From NAT127 sp041655035 (GTDB lineage Bacteria > Pseudomonadota > Gammaproteobacteria > Pseudomonadales > Porticoccaceae), in contig JBAZCN010000067.1 in assembly GCA_041655035.1 (NCBI GenBank), positions 1 to 17,060 on the forward strand: a stretch of DNA of 17,060 nucleotides, in the 5' to 3' direction. Position 1 is the first letter of the stretch. Every line of letters begins with the position of its first letter. The translations under genes were made by a program, and so were the position numbers. The notes under the pieces were generated by a model that did no database searches, was not told the DNA's origin, and worked only from the letters and a program-made list of their open reading frames with translations. Positions 1 through 6,716 of this stretch are shown in pieces.

Positions 1-852
1 CTCAAACTGGAGGAGGAACCCGCCGACCACGCCGGCATGGGCGCCCATCTGTTCATGCTGCTCAGCGAGCATATCGAGACCGATGCCGAGGGCCGCTTCC
101 GCATTACCCTGTCGCAGGACTCCGCCAAGGGCAGAAGCAACCATATCCAGATCGGGGCGGGCCGCCAGTCGCTCTATGCCCGGGACAGCTTCGGCGACTG
201 GAACCAGTCCGCCACTCCGCTCACCATTCGCCGCACCGGCGGCGCCGAACCGCCGCCGGAACGCGGCGAGGCGGACATCACAGCCAGGGTTGCGGAATGC
301 CTGCCCGCCTTTGTGCGCTTCTGGAGCGGTTTCAAGAACGGCTTTTACGGCAACCCCGAGCCCAACCGCATCGTCGGCCCCATCGGCCGCGAGGCGAGTT
401 GGGGTTTTCTCGCCGGCGGCCGCTTCCACCTGGCCGACGACGAGGCGCTGGTGATCAGCACCACCAGCGGCGGCGCCCGCTATACCGGCTTTCAGGTGGC
501 GGACCCCTGGACCATCGCCCCGGACCCGCTGTACCGGCAGAGCAGCCTCAACAGCAGCCAGGTGGCCGCCAATGCCGATGGCTCGTTCACCTATGTGCTG
601 TCCATTCGCGACCCTGGGGTGCACAACTGGATCGACCCGGTGGGCCTTCACCAGGGCTGGTTCAACCTGCGCTGGCAGGGTTTCCCCGATGGCCACAGCG
701 GCGAAGGGCTGGTGCGGAACTGTATACGGGTGAAACTGGAAGACCTCGAGCGCCACCTGCCGCCGGGCTGTCCATTGGTGGATCTGGCCGCCCGCCGGCG
801 CCAGGTCGCCCCCCGCGCCCGCCAATACCAGCTGCGCCACGTCAGCACCTGA
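1..852 (+). CDS. DUF1214-like two-lobed protein, 5' partial
   Basis: Reading frame 1 is open from the first base, so the gene starts upstream; 283 residues are visible. It is a paralogue of the protein at 6717-8042: both carry a D-A-x-G-x-F segment followed by a G-R-x-N-H motif, then R-D-(T/S)-x-x-D-W, and a C-terminal lobe with SSLN, D-P-G-V-H-N-W and L-R-W-Q-G. By comparison with that 441-residue relative, roughly 150 N-terminal residues are missing. The N-W-(I/L)-x-x-x-G...R-W block resembles the C-terminal signature of DUF1214/DUF1254-type proteins; no enzymatic activity is established for this group and no catalytic motif is visible. The next gene, an SDR, begins 28 bases downstream, so the two are probably co-transcribed. 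An internal ATG at 37 lacks a convincing ribosome binding site and falls inside the conserved domain, so it is not taken as the start. Family name is moderately sure; function unknown. Confidence 0.75.
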   Translation, partial: LKLEEEPADHAGMGAHLFMLLSEHIETDAEGRFRITLSQDSAKGRSNHIQIGAGRQSLYARDSFGDWNQSATPLTIRRTGGAEPPPERGEADITARVAECLPAFVRFWSGFKNGFYGNPEPNRIVGPIGREASWGFLAGGRFHLADDEALVISTTSGGARYTGFQVADPWTIAPDPLYRQSSLNSSQVAANADGSFTYVLSIRDPGVHNWIDPVGLHQGWFNLRWQGFPDGHSGEGLVRNCIRVKLEDLERHLPPGCPLVDLAARRRQVAPRARQYQLRHVST

Positions 853-880
853 CATAACCCTTGATCTTCAGGAGAAAAAC

Positions 881-1663
881 ATGACTTCAGTACTCGATCG
901 TTTCCGCCTCGATGGCCGCACCGCGATTCTCACCGGCGTAGGCCCCGGCGTCGGTGAACACGTCGCCAAGGCCTACGCCGAACTGGGCGCCAACGTGGTG
1001 ATCTCGGCGCGCTCGGCCGACCGCCTCGAGCGCATCACCGCCGAAATCAACGCCCGGAACGGTGGCCGGGCCGTCGCCGTGACGGTCGATGCCGGCCGCC
1101 GCGAAGACCTGGAGCGCCTGGTCGAGACCGCCCGCGACAACTTCGGCCCGATCCATATCGTGTTCAACAACGCCGCGGCCGGCATCGTCTACGGCAAGGA
1201 TGGCGGCGGTATCTGGGATAACACCGACGCGGTGTGGAAAGAGGCGCTCGACGTCAACCTGATGGCCACCTGGCGGCTGGCCGAGCTGACCACCGCGGAT
1301 ATGCAGCAGCACGGCAAGGGCAGTATCATTTCAGTGGAAAGCTGCGGCGGGTTCACCCCGATTCCACCGGCCATCGCCTACGGTGTCAGCAAAGCGGCGC
1401 TGCTGTTTGCGGTGCGATCACTGGCCAAGGCGCTGGCGCCCCACACCCGGGTCAACTGCCTGTGCGTGGGCTCGATGAGTCCCGACGGCCAGGAGGCGGA
1501 GATCCACCGCGGTCTGGGGCTGGCGGAACGCAATGCCATCAAGCGCTTCGGCGCAGCGGACGAGGCCGTGGGCGCGGCAATTCTCCTCGCCGGTGACGCT
1601 TCGAGCTACACTACCGGAAGCACGGTGTTCACCGAAGGTGGCCGTGTCGGCACCATTGCCTGA
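881..1663 (+). CDS. SDR family NAD(P)-dependent oxidoreductase
   Basis: A 260-residue classical short-chain dehydrogenase/reductase, the usual family length. The Rossmann nucleotide motif is TGVGPGVG at residues 18-25, the NNAA structural motif at 96-99, and the active site is N126, S154, Y167 and K171 (YGVSK), with the expected 13-residue Ser-Tyr spacing. After the second beta strand the sequence reads ISAR (R44), which in this family usually favours NADP(H). These proteins interconvert alcohols and ketones; the substrate cannot be told from the sequence. The start ATG has AGGAG at 870-874. It lies 28 bases after the DUF1214-like gene and 58 bases before the LLM oxidoreductase, so it is likely part of the same transcript. 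Its role is presumably to oxidise a hydroxyl or reduce a carbonyl made in the pathway that also involves the downstream P450; this is inference from context. Confidence 0.93.
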   Translation: MTSVLDRFRLDGRTAILTGVGPGVGEHVAKAYAELGANVVISARSADRLERITAEINARNGGRAVAVTVDAGRREDLERLVETARDNFGPIHIVFNNAAAGIVYGKDGGGIWDNTDAVWKEALDVNLMATWRLAELTTADMQQHGKGSIISVESCGGFTPIPPAIAYGVSKAALLFAVRSLAKALAPHTRVNCLCVGSMSPDGQEAEIHRGLGLAERNAIKRFGAADEAVGAAILLAGDASSYTTGSTVFTEGGRVGTIA

Positions 1664-1679
1664 AACGATAACGACGACC

Positions 1680-1698
1680 AGGCCGCGCAGCGCGGCCT
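1680..1698 (+). other. Intercistronic hairpin
   Basis: GGCCGCG-CAG-CGCGGCC forms a perfect 7-bp stem with a 3-base loop (8 bp counting A1680-T1698) between the SDR stop and the ribosome binding site of the LLM gene. There is no T-run, so it is not an intrinsic terminator. It could stabilise or attenuate the transcript, or be chance in a GC-rich gap. Confidence 0.35.
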
Positions 1699-1721
1699 TG
1701 GCACATCAGGAGGATAACGCG

Positions 1722-2615
1722 ATGAAAATTGGATTGAGCCGCCCCTACGGCGACCCCGGCTTCCCCACCCCCGACATCGACATGGGCGCTGTCTGCCAGA
1801 TCGCCGAGGAGTGCGGGTTCGACTGGGTCACCTACGGGCACCACACGGTGCGCCCACTGGACGAACCGGTAAAACCGCCCCATTTCGGCGTGCCCTACTA
1901 CCAGGATCCGCTGATCGGCGCCGCCCGCGCCCTGGCCCTCACCAAGACCATCGAGGTTTCCACCGGGGTGCTGATCATGCCCATGCAGCATCCGGTCAAC
2001 GTCGCCAAGCAGGTCGCCACCCTCGACTGCTACAGCGGCGGGCGCTTCGCCCTGGGCCTGGGCACCGGCGGCGCCAGCCGGCTCGAAATCGAAGTCACCG
2101 GCGGCCCCGGCCGGTTCGAGCGGCGCTGGGCCTACACCATGGAAAGCATTCAGATCATGAAAGGGCTGTGGACCGAGGACCGTTTCGAATTCAAGGGCGA
2201 GTTCTTCGACATTCCGCCGGTGTGCCTGGCGCCGCGCCCCGCCCGCCAGCCCCACACACCGATCTGGCTCGGCGGCTACACCGACGGCCTGCTGAAGCGG
2301 GTCGCCGAGCACTGCAACGGCTGGATTCCCGCCTATGACGGCCTGAACATCTATCCGTTCCTGGGCATCGACATGACCGGCCCCGAGCACGTCCGCCACG
2401 GCCGGGCGAGGCTCCAGGCGCTGGCCGCGGAAGCGGGTCGCGAGGACAGCACCTTCGAGGTCGGGGTGATCGTCAGCGCCGATTCCGACCCGGATTGTGC
2501 GCGCCATTACGAGGATGCCGGCGCCGACCGTTTCGCCATGACCTTGCCCGAACTGGAAACCGTCGACGATGCGCGCCGCGCCATCGAACAGATCGCCACA
2601 CAGTTGAAGCTGTGA
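1722..2615 (+). CDS. LLM class (luciferase-like) flavin/F420 oxidoreductase
   Basis: A 297-residue bacterial-luciferase-like (LLM) oxidoreductase with the single TIM-barrel domain of the family. The diagnostic block is at residues 90-116: HPVNVAKQVATLDCYSGGRF followed by ALGLGTG. Further family features are an N-terminal CGFDWVTYGHH stretch (31-41), PIWLGGYTDGLLKRVAEHCNGW in the C-terminal half and the GADRF segment near the end. Members use reduced FMN or F420 for monooxygenation or for hydride transfer to alcohols and ketones; the cofactor cannot be decided here, and FMN is more likely if the host makes no F420. The start is set at the ATG with AGGAGG at 1708-1713, eight bases upstream; the open frame extends further 5' but without a ribosome binding site and overlapping the SDR. 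It sits between an SDR and a P450, so it probably acts in the same oxidative pathway. Confidence 0.9.
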   Translation: MKIGLSRPYGDPGFPTPDIDMGAVCQIAEECGFDWVTYGHHTVRPLDEPVKPPHFGVPYYQDPLIGAARALALTKTIEVSTGVLIMPMQHPVNVAKQVATLDCYSGGRFALGLGTGGASRLEIEVTGGPGRFERRWAYTMESIQIMKGLWTEDRFEFKGEFFDIPPVCLAPRPARQPHTPIWLGGYTDGLLKRVAEHCNGWIPAYDGLNIYPFLGIDMTGPEHVRHGRARLQALAAEAGREDSTFEVGVIVSADSDPDCARHYEDAGADRFAMTLPELETVDDARRAIEQIATQLKL

Positions 2616-2733
2616 CCCGTTAGCTGCGGCGACACAGCGCCATAGCCCGCCCGGGCATTGCCCGAGCGGTGCGACATTCTCCAACCAGCCGCCGGTGATG
2701 GTCTGCCATCCCGGCGATCGCAGGGACAATCCG

Positions 2734-3951
2734 ATGACCACGCCCTTTACCGCACAACCGAGACCCGACCACGTCCCCGAGGCGCTGGTCAAACCGTTCC
2801 CCTTTGTTTTCGGCACCACCACCCATCGCGATCCGTTCAATGAGCTGGTCGCCGACATTCACCGGGGCCCCGAGATCTTTTACGCCGAACATGCCTATCC
2901 CGGCGGCACTCCCGCCTGGATCGTGCGCCGCGCCGAAGATCTGCGCGATCTTTATTTCGACACCGAGCATTTCACCAGCAACGGTTTCTCGCCGTTCTCG
3001 ATGTTGATCGGCGAAAACTGGAACCTGATGCCCGCCGAAATCGACCCTCCCGACCACGGCGTCTACCGCGCCCTCGTCAGCCCGCTGTTCACCCCGAGAG
3101 CGATGGCAAAGCTGGAAGACCGCATTCGCATCTATGCTCAGGAATACGTGCAGGCCTTGAAGCAGAAGGGCCATTGCGAATTCATGGCGGACTTTGCCTT
3201 TGAATTCCCCATCAAGGTGTTCATGGAGCTGATGGGGCTGCCCCTCGATATGACCCGCCAGTTCCTCGAATGGGAAATGAACCTGCTGCACAACCACGAC
3301 CTGTCGAAGATCGCCGCCGCGGCCCGCAGTGTGGTGGATTATCTCAACGAGCAGTTGGACGACCGCCGCCGGAATCCGCGGGACGACCTGATCACGTTTG
3401 CCGTGCAGGCCGAGATCGATGGCCGGCCACTCAATTATGACGAGCTGATCGGTTTTACCTTCAACCTGTTCATCGGCGGCCTCGACACCGTATCCACCCA
3501 TATGGGACTGCAGTTCCTCCACCTGGCGCGTCACCCGGAGCACCAGCGCCAGCTGCGCGACAACCCGGCGCTGATTCCCCTTGCGGTCGAGGAGCTGATG
3601 CGCGCCTACCCGGCGGTGACCACCTTCCGCACCTGCGTGAAGGAAACCGAGATCAAGGGAGTGAAGGTCATGCCCGGCGACAGGGTGGCGATGTCGACGA
3701 CGCTGGCCGGCCGCGACCCGCAGGAATACGACAGCCCGGAGGAAGTGGACTTCGAGCGCAAGGCCCGGCATCTGACGTTCGCCTTCGGCCCCCATCTCTG
3801 CCTCGGCCTGCATCTGGCGCGGCGGGAAATGCGCATCGCGATGGAGGAATTCCTGGCCAACATCCCCGAGTTCCGCCTCCCCGACGGCTTCGATGTGGAG
3901 TACCACCTGGGGATGATCCAGCCGGTGACCCTGCCGCTGGTCTGGTCGTAA
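2734..3951 (+). CDS. Cytochrome P450
   Basis: A 405-residue soluble bacterial P450 of typical length, with no signal or membrane anchor. Visible motifs: HxxxR at H108-R112 (PPDHGVYRALVSPLF, C-helix), I-helix oxygen-activation motif GGLDTVST at 248-255, K-helix E287-L-M-R290, and the haem-ligand loop FAFGPHLCLG at 349-358 with Cys356 as thiolate ligand. It should catalyse NAD(P)H-dependent hydroxylation of a hydrophobic substrate in the cytoplasm; the substrate and CYP family number cannot be assigned by eye. The chosen ATG is preceded by AGGGA at 2722-2726; an in-frame ATG at 2695 would add 13 residues but has no better ribosome binding site. The 118-base gap to the LLM gene is longer than others in the cluster, so a separate promoter is possible. 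No ferredoxin or ferredoxin reductase gene accompanies it in the window. Confidence 0.96.
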   Translation: MTTPFTAQPRPDHVPEALVKPFPFVFGTTTHRDPFNELVADIHRGPEIFYAEHAYPGGTPAWIVRRAEDLRDLYFDTEHFTSNGFSPFSMLIGENWNLMPAEIDPPDHGVYRALVSPLFTPRAMAKLEDRIRIYAQEYVQALKQKGHCEFMADFAFEFPIKVFMELMGLPLDMTRQFLEWEMNLLHNHDLSKIAAAARSVVDYLNEQLDDRRRNPRDDLITFAVQAEIDGRPLNYDELIGFTFNLFIGGLDTVSTHMGLQFLHLARHPEHQRQLRDNPALIPLAVEELMRAYPAVTTFRTCVKETEIKGVKVMPGDRVAMSTTLAGRDPQEYDSPEEVDFERKARHLTFAFGPHLCLGLHLARREMRIAMEEFLANIPEFRLPDGFDVEYHLGMIQPVTLPLVWS

Positions 3952-3967
3952 CGTTCCCTGTCACCGC

Positions 3968-3992
3968 AGCGGGGCGTTGCGCGCCCGCCGCT
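3968..3992 (+). terminator. Possible hairpin after the P450 gene
   Basis: Seventeen bases after the P450 stop, AGCGG plus GGCG can pair with CGCC and CCGCT (5 + 4 bp, a two-base bulge, loop of five). No T-run follows, so at best it is a 3'-end stabilising or weak termination structure. Confidence 0.25.
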
Positions 3993-4026
3993 GAGGGCCT
4001 GTCCAAAGTCTTTCCGACAAGCGATA

Positions 4027-4117
4027 CCCCACTGCATAGGGTGTGCTGAGGCACGAAGCGCACCGGGATCGACGCCAGGCCCTGGCGCGATTCCTTCGTC
4101 AACACACCCTATCGGGG
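4027..4117. ncRNA. Long imperfect inverted repeat; candidate structured RNA or leader element
   Basis: A 91-base segment folds on itself. ATAGGGTGTG (4036-4045) is the exact reverse complement of CACACCCTAT (4103-4112). Outside it CCCC (4027-4030) can pair with GGGG (4114-4117). Inside it ACGAAG (4053-4058) pairs with CTTCGT (4094-4099), and the apex is ATCG-A-CGCCA over TGGCG-CGAT (4068-4091) with one bulged A. The nested arrangement, in a gene-free gap and followed by an intrinsic-terminator-like hairpin at 4148-4188, is what an RNA with a rod-shaped fold would look like. Alternatives are a REP/MITE-like DNA element or the attenuated leader of the gene at 4345. No known RNA family was recognised. 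Confidence 0.3.
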
Positions 4118-4147
4118 CGCTTCTTGAGAGACGCCGAACAGGCTCTG

Positions 4148-4188
4148 AGAGTCACGCCCGGCGGCGGTACCCGCCGGACTCTTTTATT
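4148..4188 (+). terminator. Intrinsic terminator-like hairpin
   Basis: CCGGCGG (4158-4164) pairs perfectly with CCGCCGG (4171-4177) around a six-base loop; AGAGT (4148-4152) and ACTCT (4178-4182) extend the stem across a five-base bulge, and the sequence runs on as TTTTATT. It would end transcripts coming from the P450 side, or from a small RNA encoded just upstream, before the second half of the cluster. Confidence 0.5.
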
Positions 4189-4217
4189 GCCCAGTCGGGA
4201 ATGCTACAGTGTATTAA
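4187..4217 (+). promoter_or_regulatory. Possible promoter for the second half of the cluster
   Basis: This is the most AT-rich part of the gap. TTGCCC (4187-4192) and TATTAA (4212-4217) could serve as -35 and -10 boxes, though the 19-base spacer is long. An alternative is the extended -10 TGC-TACAGT at 4202-4210. Either would start transcription about 120-135 bases ahead of the gene at 4345, just after the terminator-like hairpin and ahead of a perfect palindrome. Confidence 0.25.
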
Positions 4218-4258
4218 ATTCGGCAGCCGCCCGGGCCTGACAGCCTGCAAAGCAGGCC

Positions 4259-4271
4259 CTGATTCAATCAG
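4259..4271. promoter_or_regulatory. Perfect 13-base palindrome, candidate operator
   Basis: CTGATT-C-AATCAG is a perfect palindrome with a central C, AT-rich in a GC-rich gap. It lies between the possible promoter and the ATG at 4345, where a dimeric repressor could bind. Just upstream, GCCTGC-AAA-GCAGGC (4243-4257) makes a tight hairpin, and CGGCAG (4221-4226) can pair with CTGCCG (4272-4277), so the same bases may also form a leader structure in RNA. Confidence 0.35.
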
Positions 4272-4344
4272 CTGCCGTATCCGGTGCCGCTGCCTTGGCC
4301 CTCCCACCGAGTACAAGGTCGATAATAAATAACGGGAATCCACC

Positions 4345-5460
4345 ATGAATCCAGCAACATCCACGGACGCCGCCGCCCTGTGGCAGGCCTTTTGCGACAA
4401 TATCAAAGCCGCCGGCATGGAGATCCTCGACTCCGCCGAGGGCCTCGACGAGACCAACCAGGCGGAGGGCTTGCGCTACCTCACCCGGCTGCTCAAGGGC
4501 AGCTTTGAAAAGTACGTGGAATTCGCCGATCCGCTCGACCCGTTCATCTTCAAGATGTGCGACGAGCGCTCCGGCTACGGCGGCGACAATCCCGACAATA
4601 TCTATTCGGCAAGCCCCATTCAGGCTGGCGAAGTGTACGAGATCACCGGCAACAGAGGCGATATCTTCCAGTTCAATTTCAACCTCTTCAGGTTCGGCAC
4701 CGACAGCCAGTACGAGCTGCTCGGCCAGCTCCACGACAACGACCTGGAATACGATGGCGAGGGCAACTTCACCATTATCCTCGGCGGTGAACCCCGGGAT
4801 AAAAACTGGCTGCCCACGCCACCCGGAGCCAATCAGATCATGCTGCGCCAGACCTTCTGCGACCGCAGCCGGGAGCGCGAGGTCACACTGAAAATCCGGC
4901 TGGTGTCACAGACCGCGAAAGTGCCGCCACTGGAGCTCGATGCGATGATCGCCAAACTGGCCGGCGCCGAGTCGTTCTTCTGCCGCACCGGCCGCCTGAT
5001 GCATGGCTGGTCGCAGGATTTTACCCAGTGGATGAACACCCTGCCCCTCACCGACCCGCAGTTCATCGCCGCGGGCGGCGGCGATCCGACCGCGTTCTTC
5101 TATATCTCGTCATGGCGGATCGAGCCCGGACAGGCACTGCTGGTACATATCCCGGAGTTCCCCGAGGGCAAGCTGTGGAATCTGGCGCTGTTCAACTTCT
5201 GGTTCGAGTCGCTGGATTATGTGAATTTCCGTATTCACACCAACAACCGTATCTGCAAGCTGAACGATGACGGCAGCTGCACCCTGGTGATCGCCAACGA
5301 GGACCCCGGCGTCGACAACTGGCTGAATGCCACCGGACATATCCAGGGCAACATGATCATGCGCGCCTGGACGGGCGGCGTGCGCCCCGTCGATCCGATG
5401 ACGGAAGTCGTCGATCTCGCCACCGTGGAGTGGCGGCAAAAACTCACCCGCTGGCAATAG
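4345..5460 (+). CDS. DUF1214-like two-lobed protein
   Basis: A 371-residue protein with no signal peptide or membrane segment, so probably cytoplasmic. It has an N-terminal DNPDNIY motif (81-87) followed by YEITGN and a beta-rich stretch, then NWLP at 154-157 with a downstream L-R (N-W-L-P-x-P-P-G). A second, similar block occurs near the C-terminus: GSCTLVIANEDPGVDNWLNATG (split as 310-319 and 320-331) with R340. The two blocks look like an internal duplication of a DUF1214-type lobe. It shares DNPDN and the D-P-G-V-x-N-W-L block with the protein at 6717-8042 and the C-terminal block with the partial gene at 1-852. Function of the family is not established. The ATG is preceded only by a weak CGGGA at 4333-4337, so translation may be modest or regulated through the leader. 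It heads the second transcript of the cluster. Confidence 0.82.
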   Translation: MNPATSTDAAALWQAFCDNIKAAGMEILDSAEGLDETNQAEGLRYLTRLLKGSFEKYVEFADPLDPFIFKMCDERSGYGGDNPDNIYSASPIQAGEVYEITGNRGDIFQFNFNLFRFGTDSQYELLGQLHDNDLEYDGEGNFTIILGGEPRDKNWLPTPPGANQIMLRQTFCDRSREREVTLKIRLVSQTAKVPPLELDAMIAKLAGAESFFCRTGRLMHGWSQDFTQWMNTLPLTDPQFIAAGGGDPTAFFYISSWRIEPGQALLVHIPEFPEGKLWNLALFNFWFESLDYVNFRIHTNNRICKLNDDGSCTLVIANEDPGVDNWLNATGHIQGNMIMRAWTGGVRPVDPMTEVVDLATVEWRQKLTRWQ

Positions 5461-5514
5461 GCTCTGCCACCACCAGTCTCAACCACCACCGAACAGGAAC
5501 AACAAAGATAACCC

Positions 5515-6672
5515 ATGAAAACCCTGCAATTGAATGCACCACAGATTCTTGAAGACACCGTGCGGGAGACCGGTCTCGGCCAGTATCTCGACGCGGCCCT
5601 GGCACAGCGTTTCGACTACCTCATCGGCCTGTTCAACGATTTCGGCAGTATCCCCGAGGATGCCTACCCGGCAGCGCTGGCGGAGATCAAGCGCTACGCG
5701 GCCAATCGCCTGAAAGTCGCCCGGGACTGGGATCTGCACCCGGAAATCCTCGACGAGAAGATCGTCCAGCCGTTCTTCGTGATCGGCAATGCCCGGGCCG
5801 GCACCACCTTCGCCCAGTCGATCCTCAACATGGATGAGGGCCACCGCACCCCCTGTTACTGGGACACCCGCAACCCGAGCCCGCCCCCGGGTCTGGACGC
5901 CGCCGCCGATGCCGCCGCCCACGCGGAAGCGCAACAGTTTCTCGACTACATGCTGACCAGATCCCCGGGGCTGTGGCCGGCGCACCCCTATTTCGACCAG
6001 GAAGGCTATACCGAAGCGGAGGACGAGTTTCTCTACTCCCTCGATTTCAACATGGCCTACCCGCTGCATTTTCTGAAAGTGCCCACGCTGCCCCAGGCGG
6101 TGCCGCCGCCGGACCCGATACAGGCCCTGCGCTTCCACAAGAACATGCTCAAGCAGTTGCAGTGGAAAATGCCGGTGCGCCGCTGGGTGGGCAAGGGCAT
6201 CCTCCACCAGTATCTGATGGACCCGCTGCTCGAAGTGTATCCGGACGCCGTATGCTTCTGGATGCATCGCGCCCCGGAGGAATACATCGCCTCGCTGCTG
6301 GAATTGCTCGAGCGCCAGTACCTGCCGTTCAACGGCGACCTGTACCGGGTCCAGCCGCAGGAGATGGTGGACCAGCTCAAGGCCGGCATCGATCATTTCA
6401 TGGCCCAGCCATCCAGTCGCGACAGCCGGGTGCACCATATCCGCTTCAACGACTTCGTCAAGAATCCGGCGGCGGTGCTGGCGCCCATCTACGAGCGGAG
6501 CGGAGTGCCGTTCAGCCGCGAGTTCGAACGGCGCATCGGCGAGCGGATGGCCTCCCCCGATGCCCGCGCCGACCGTCACGGCAGATTCGAATATTCCCTG
6601 GAAAAGTTCGGCCTGACCCGGGAAGCGCTGCGCAGACAGTTCGCGGACTACTGCGACAGGTTCGAACTGTAG
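5515..6672 (+). CDS. Sulfotransferase family protein
   Basis: A 385-residue protein of the Sulfotransfer_3 type, which transfer a sulfuryl group from PAPS to hydroxyl or amine acceptors. The 5'-phosphosulfate loop is FFVIGNARAGTTFAQSIL at 87-104, and the 3'-phosphate site is the VYPDAVCFWMHRAPEEYIAS stretch ending at S260, with R252 and S260 as the expected contacts. The P-loop reads R-A-G-T-T where R-(S/T)-G-T-T is the common form. An alpha-helical N-terminal extension of about 80 residues precedes the loop. AGGA at 5495-5498 serves as ribosome binding site; the gene follows the DUF1214-like gene by 54 bases and precedes another by 44, so it is almost certainly in the same operon. Whether it truly sulfonates the pathway intermediate or has another activity is not known; a conjugating enzyme inside an apparent catabolic cluster is odd but seen in related clusters. 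Confidence 0.85.
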   Translation: MKTLQLNAPQILEDTVRETGLGQYLDAALAQRFDYLIGLFNDFGSIPEDAYPAALAEIKRYAANRLKVARDWDLHPEILDEKIVQPFFVIGNARAGTTFAQSILNMDEGHRTPCYWDTRNPSPPPGLDAAADAAAHAEAQQFLDYMLTRSPGLWPAHPYFDQEGYTEAEDEFLYSLDFNMAYPLHFLKVPTLPQAVPPPDPIQALRFHKNMLKQLQWKMPVRRWVGKGILHQYLMDPLLEVYPDAVCFWMHRAPEEYIASLLELLERQYLPFNGDLYRVQPQEMVDQLKAGIDHFMAQPSSRDSRVHHIRFNDFVKNPAAVLAPIYERSGVPFSREFERRIGERMASPDARADRHGRFEYSLEKFGLTREALRRQFADYCDRFEL

Positions 6673-6716
6673 CCGGCACCTGCCAATCATCATCAACCAG
6701 CCGTAAGGGGAAAGCG

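Noticed and set aside
37..852. Treating ATG at 37 as the true start of the first gene
   Set aside because: The frame is open to base 1 and alignment with the relative at 6717 shows that conserved sequence should precede it.
4036..4112. The 10-bp inverted repeat as termini of a tiny insertion sequence
   Set aside because: Only 57 bases lie between the arms, there is no target duplication seen at the edges and no transposase.
4043..4240. 65-codon plus-strand open frame in the gap before 4345
   Set aside because: It runs through the inverted repeat and terminator-like hairpin, has no ribosome binding site and an Arg-rich random-looking translation.
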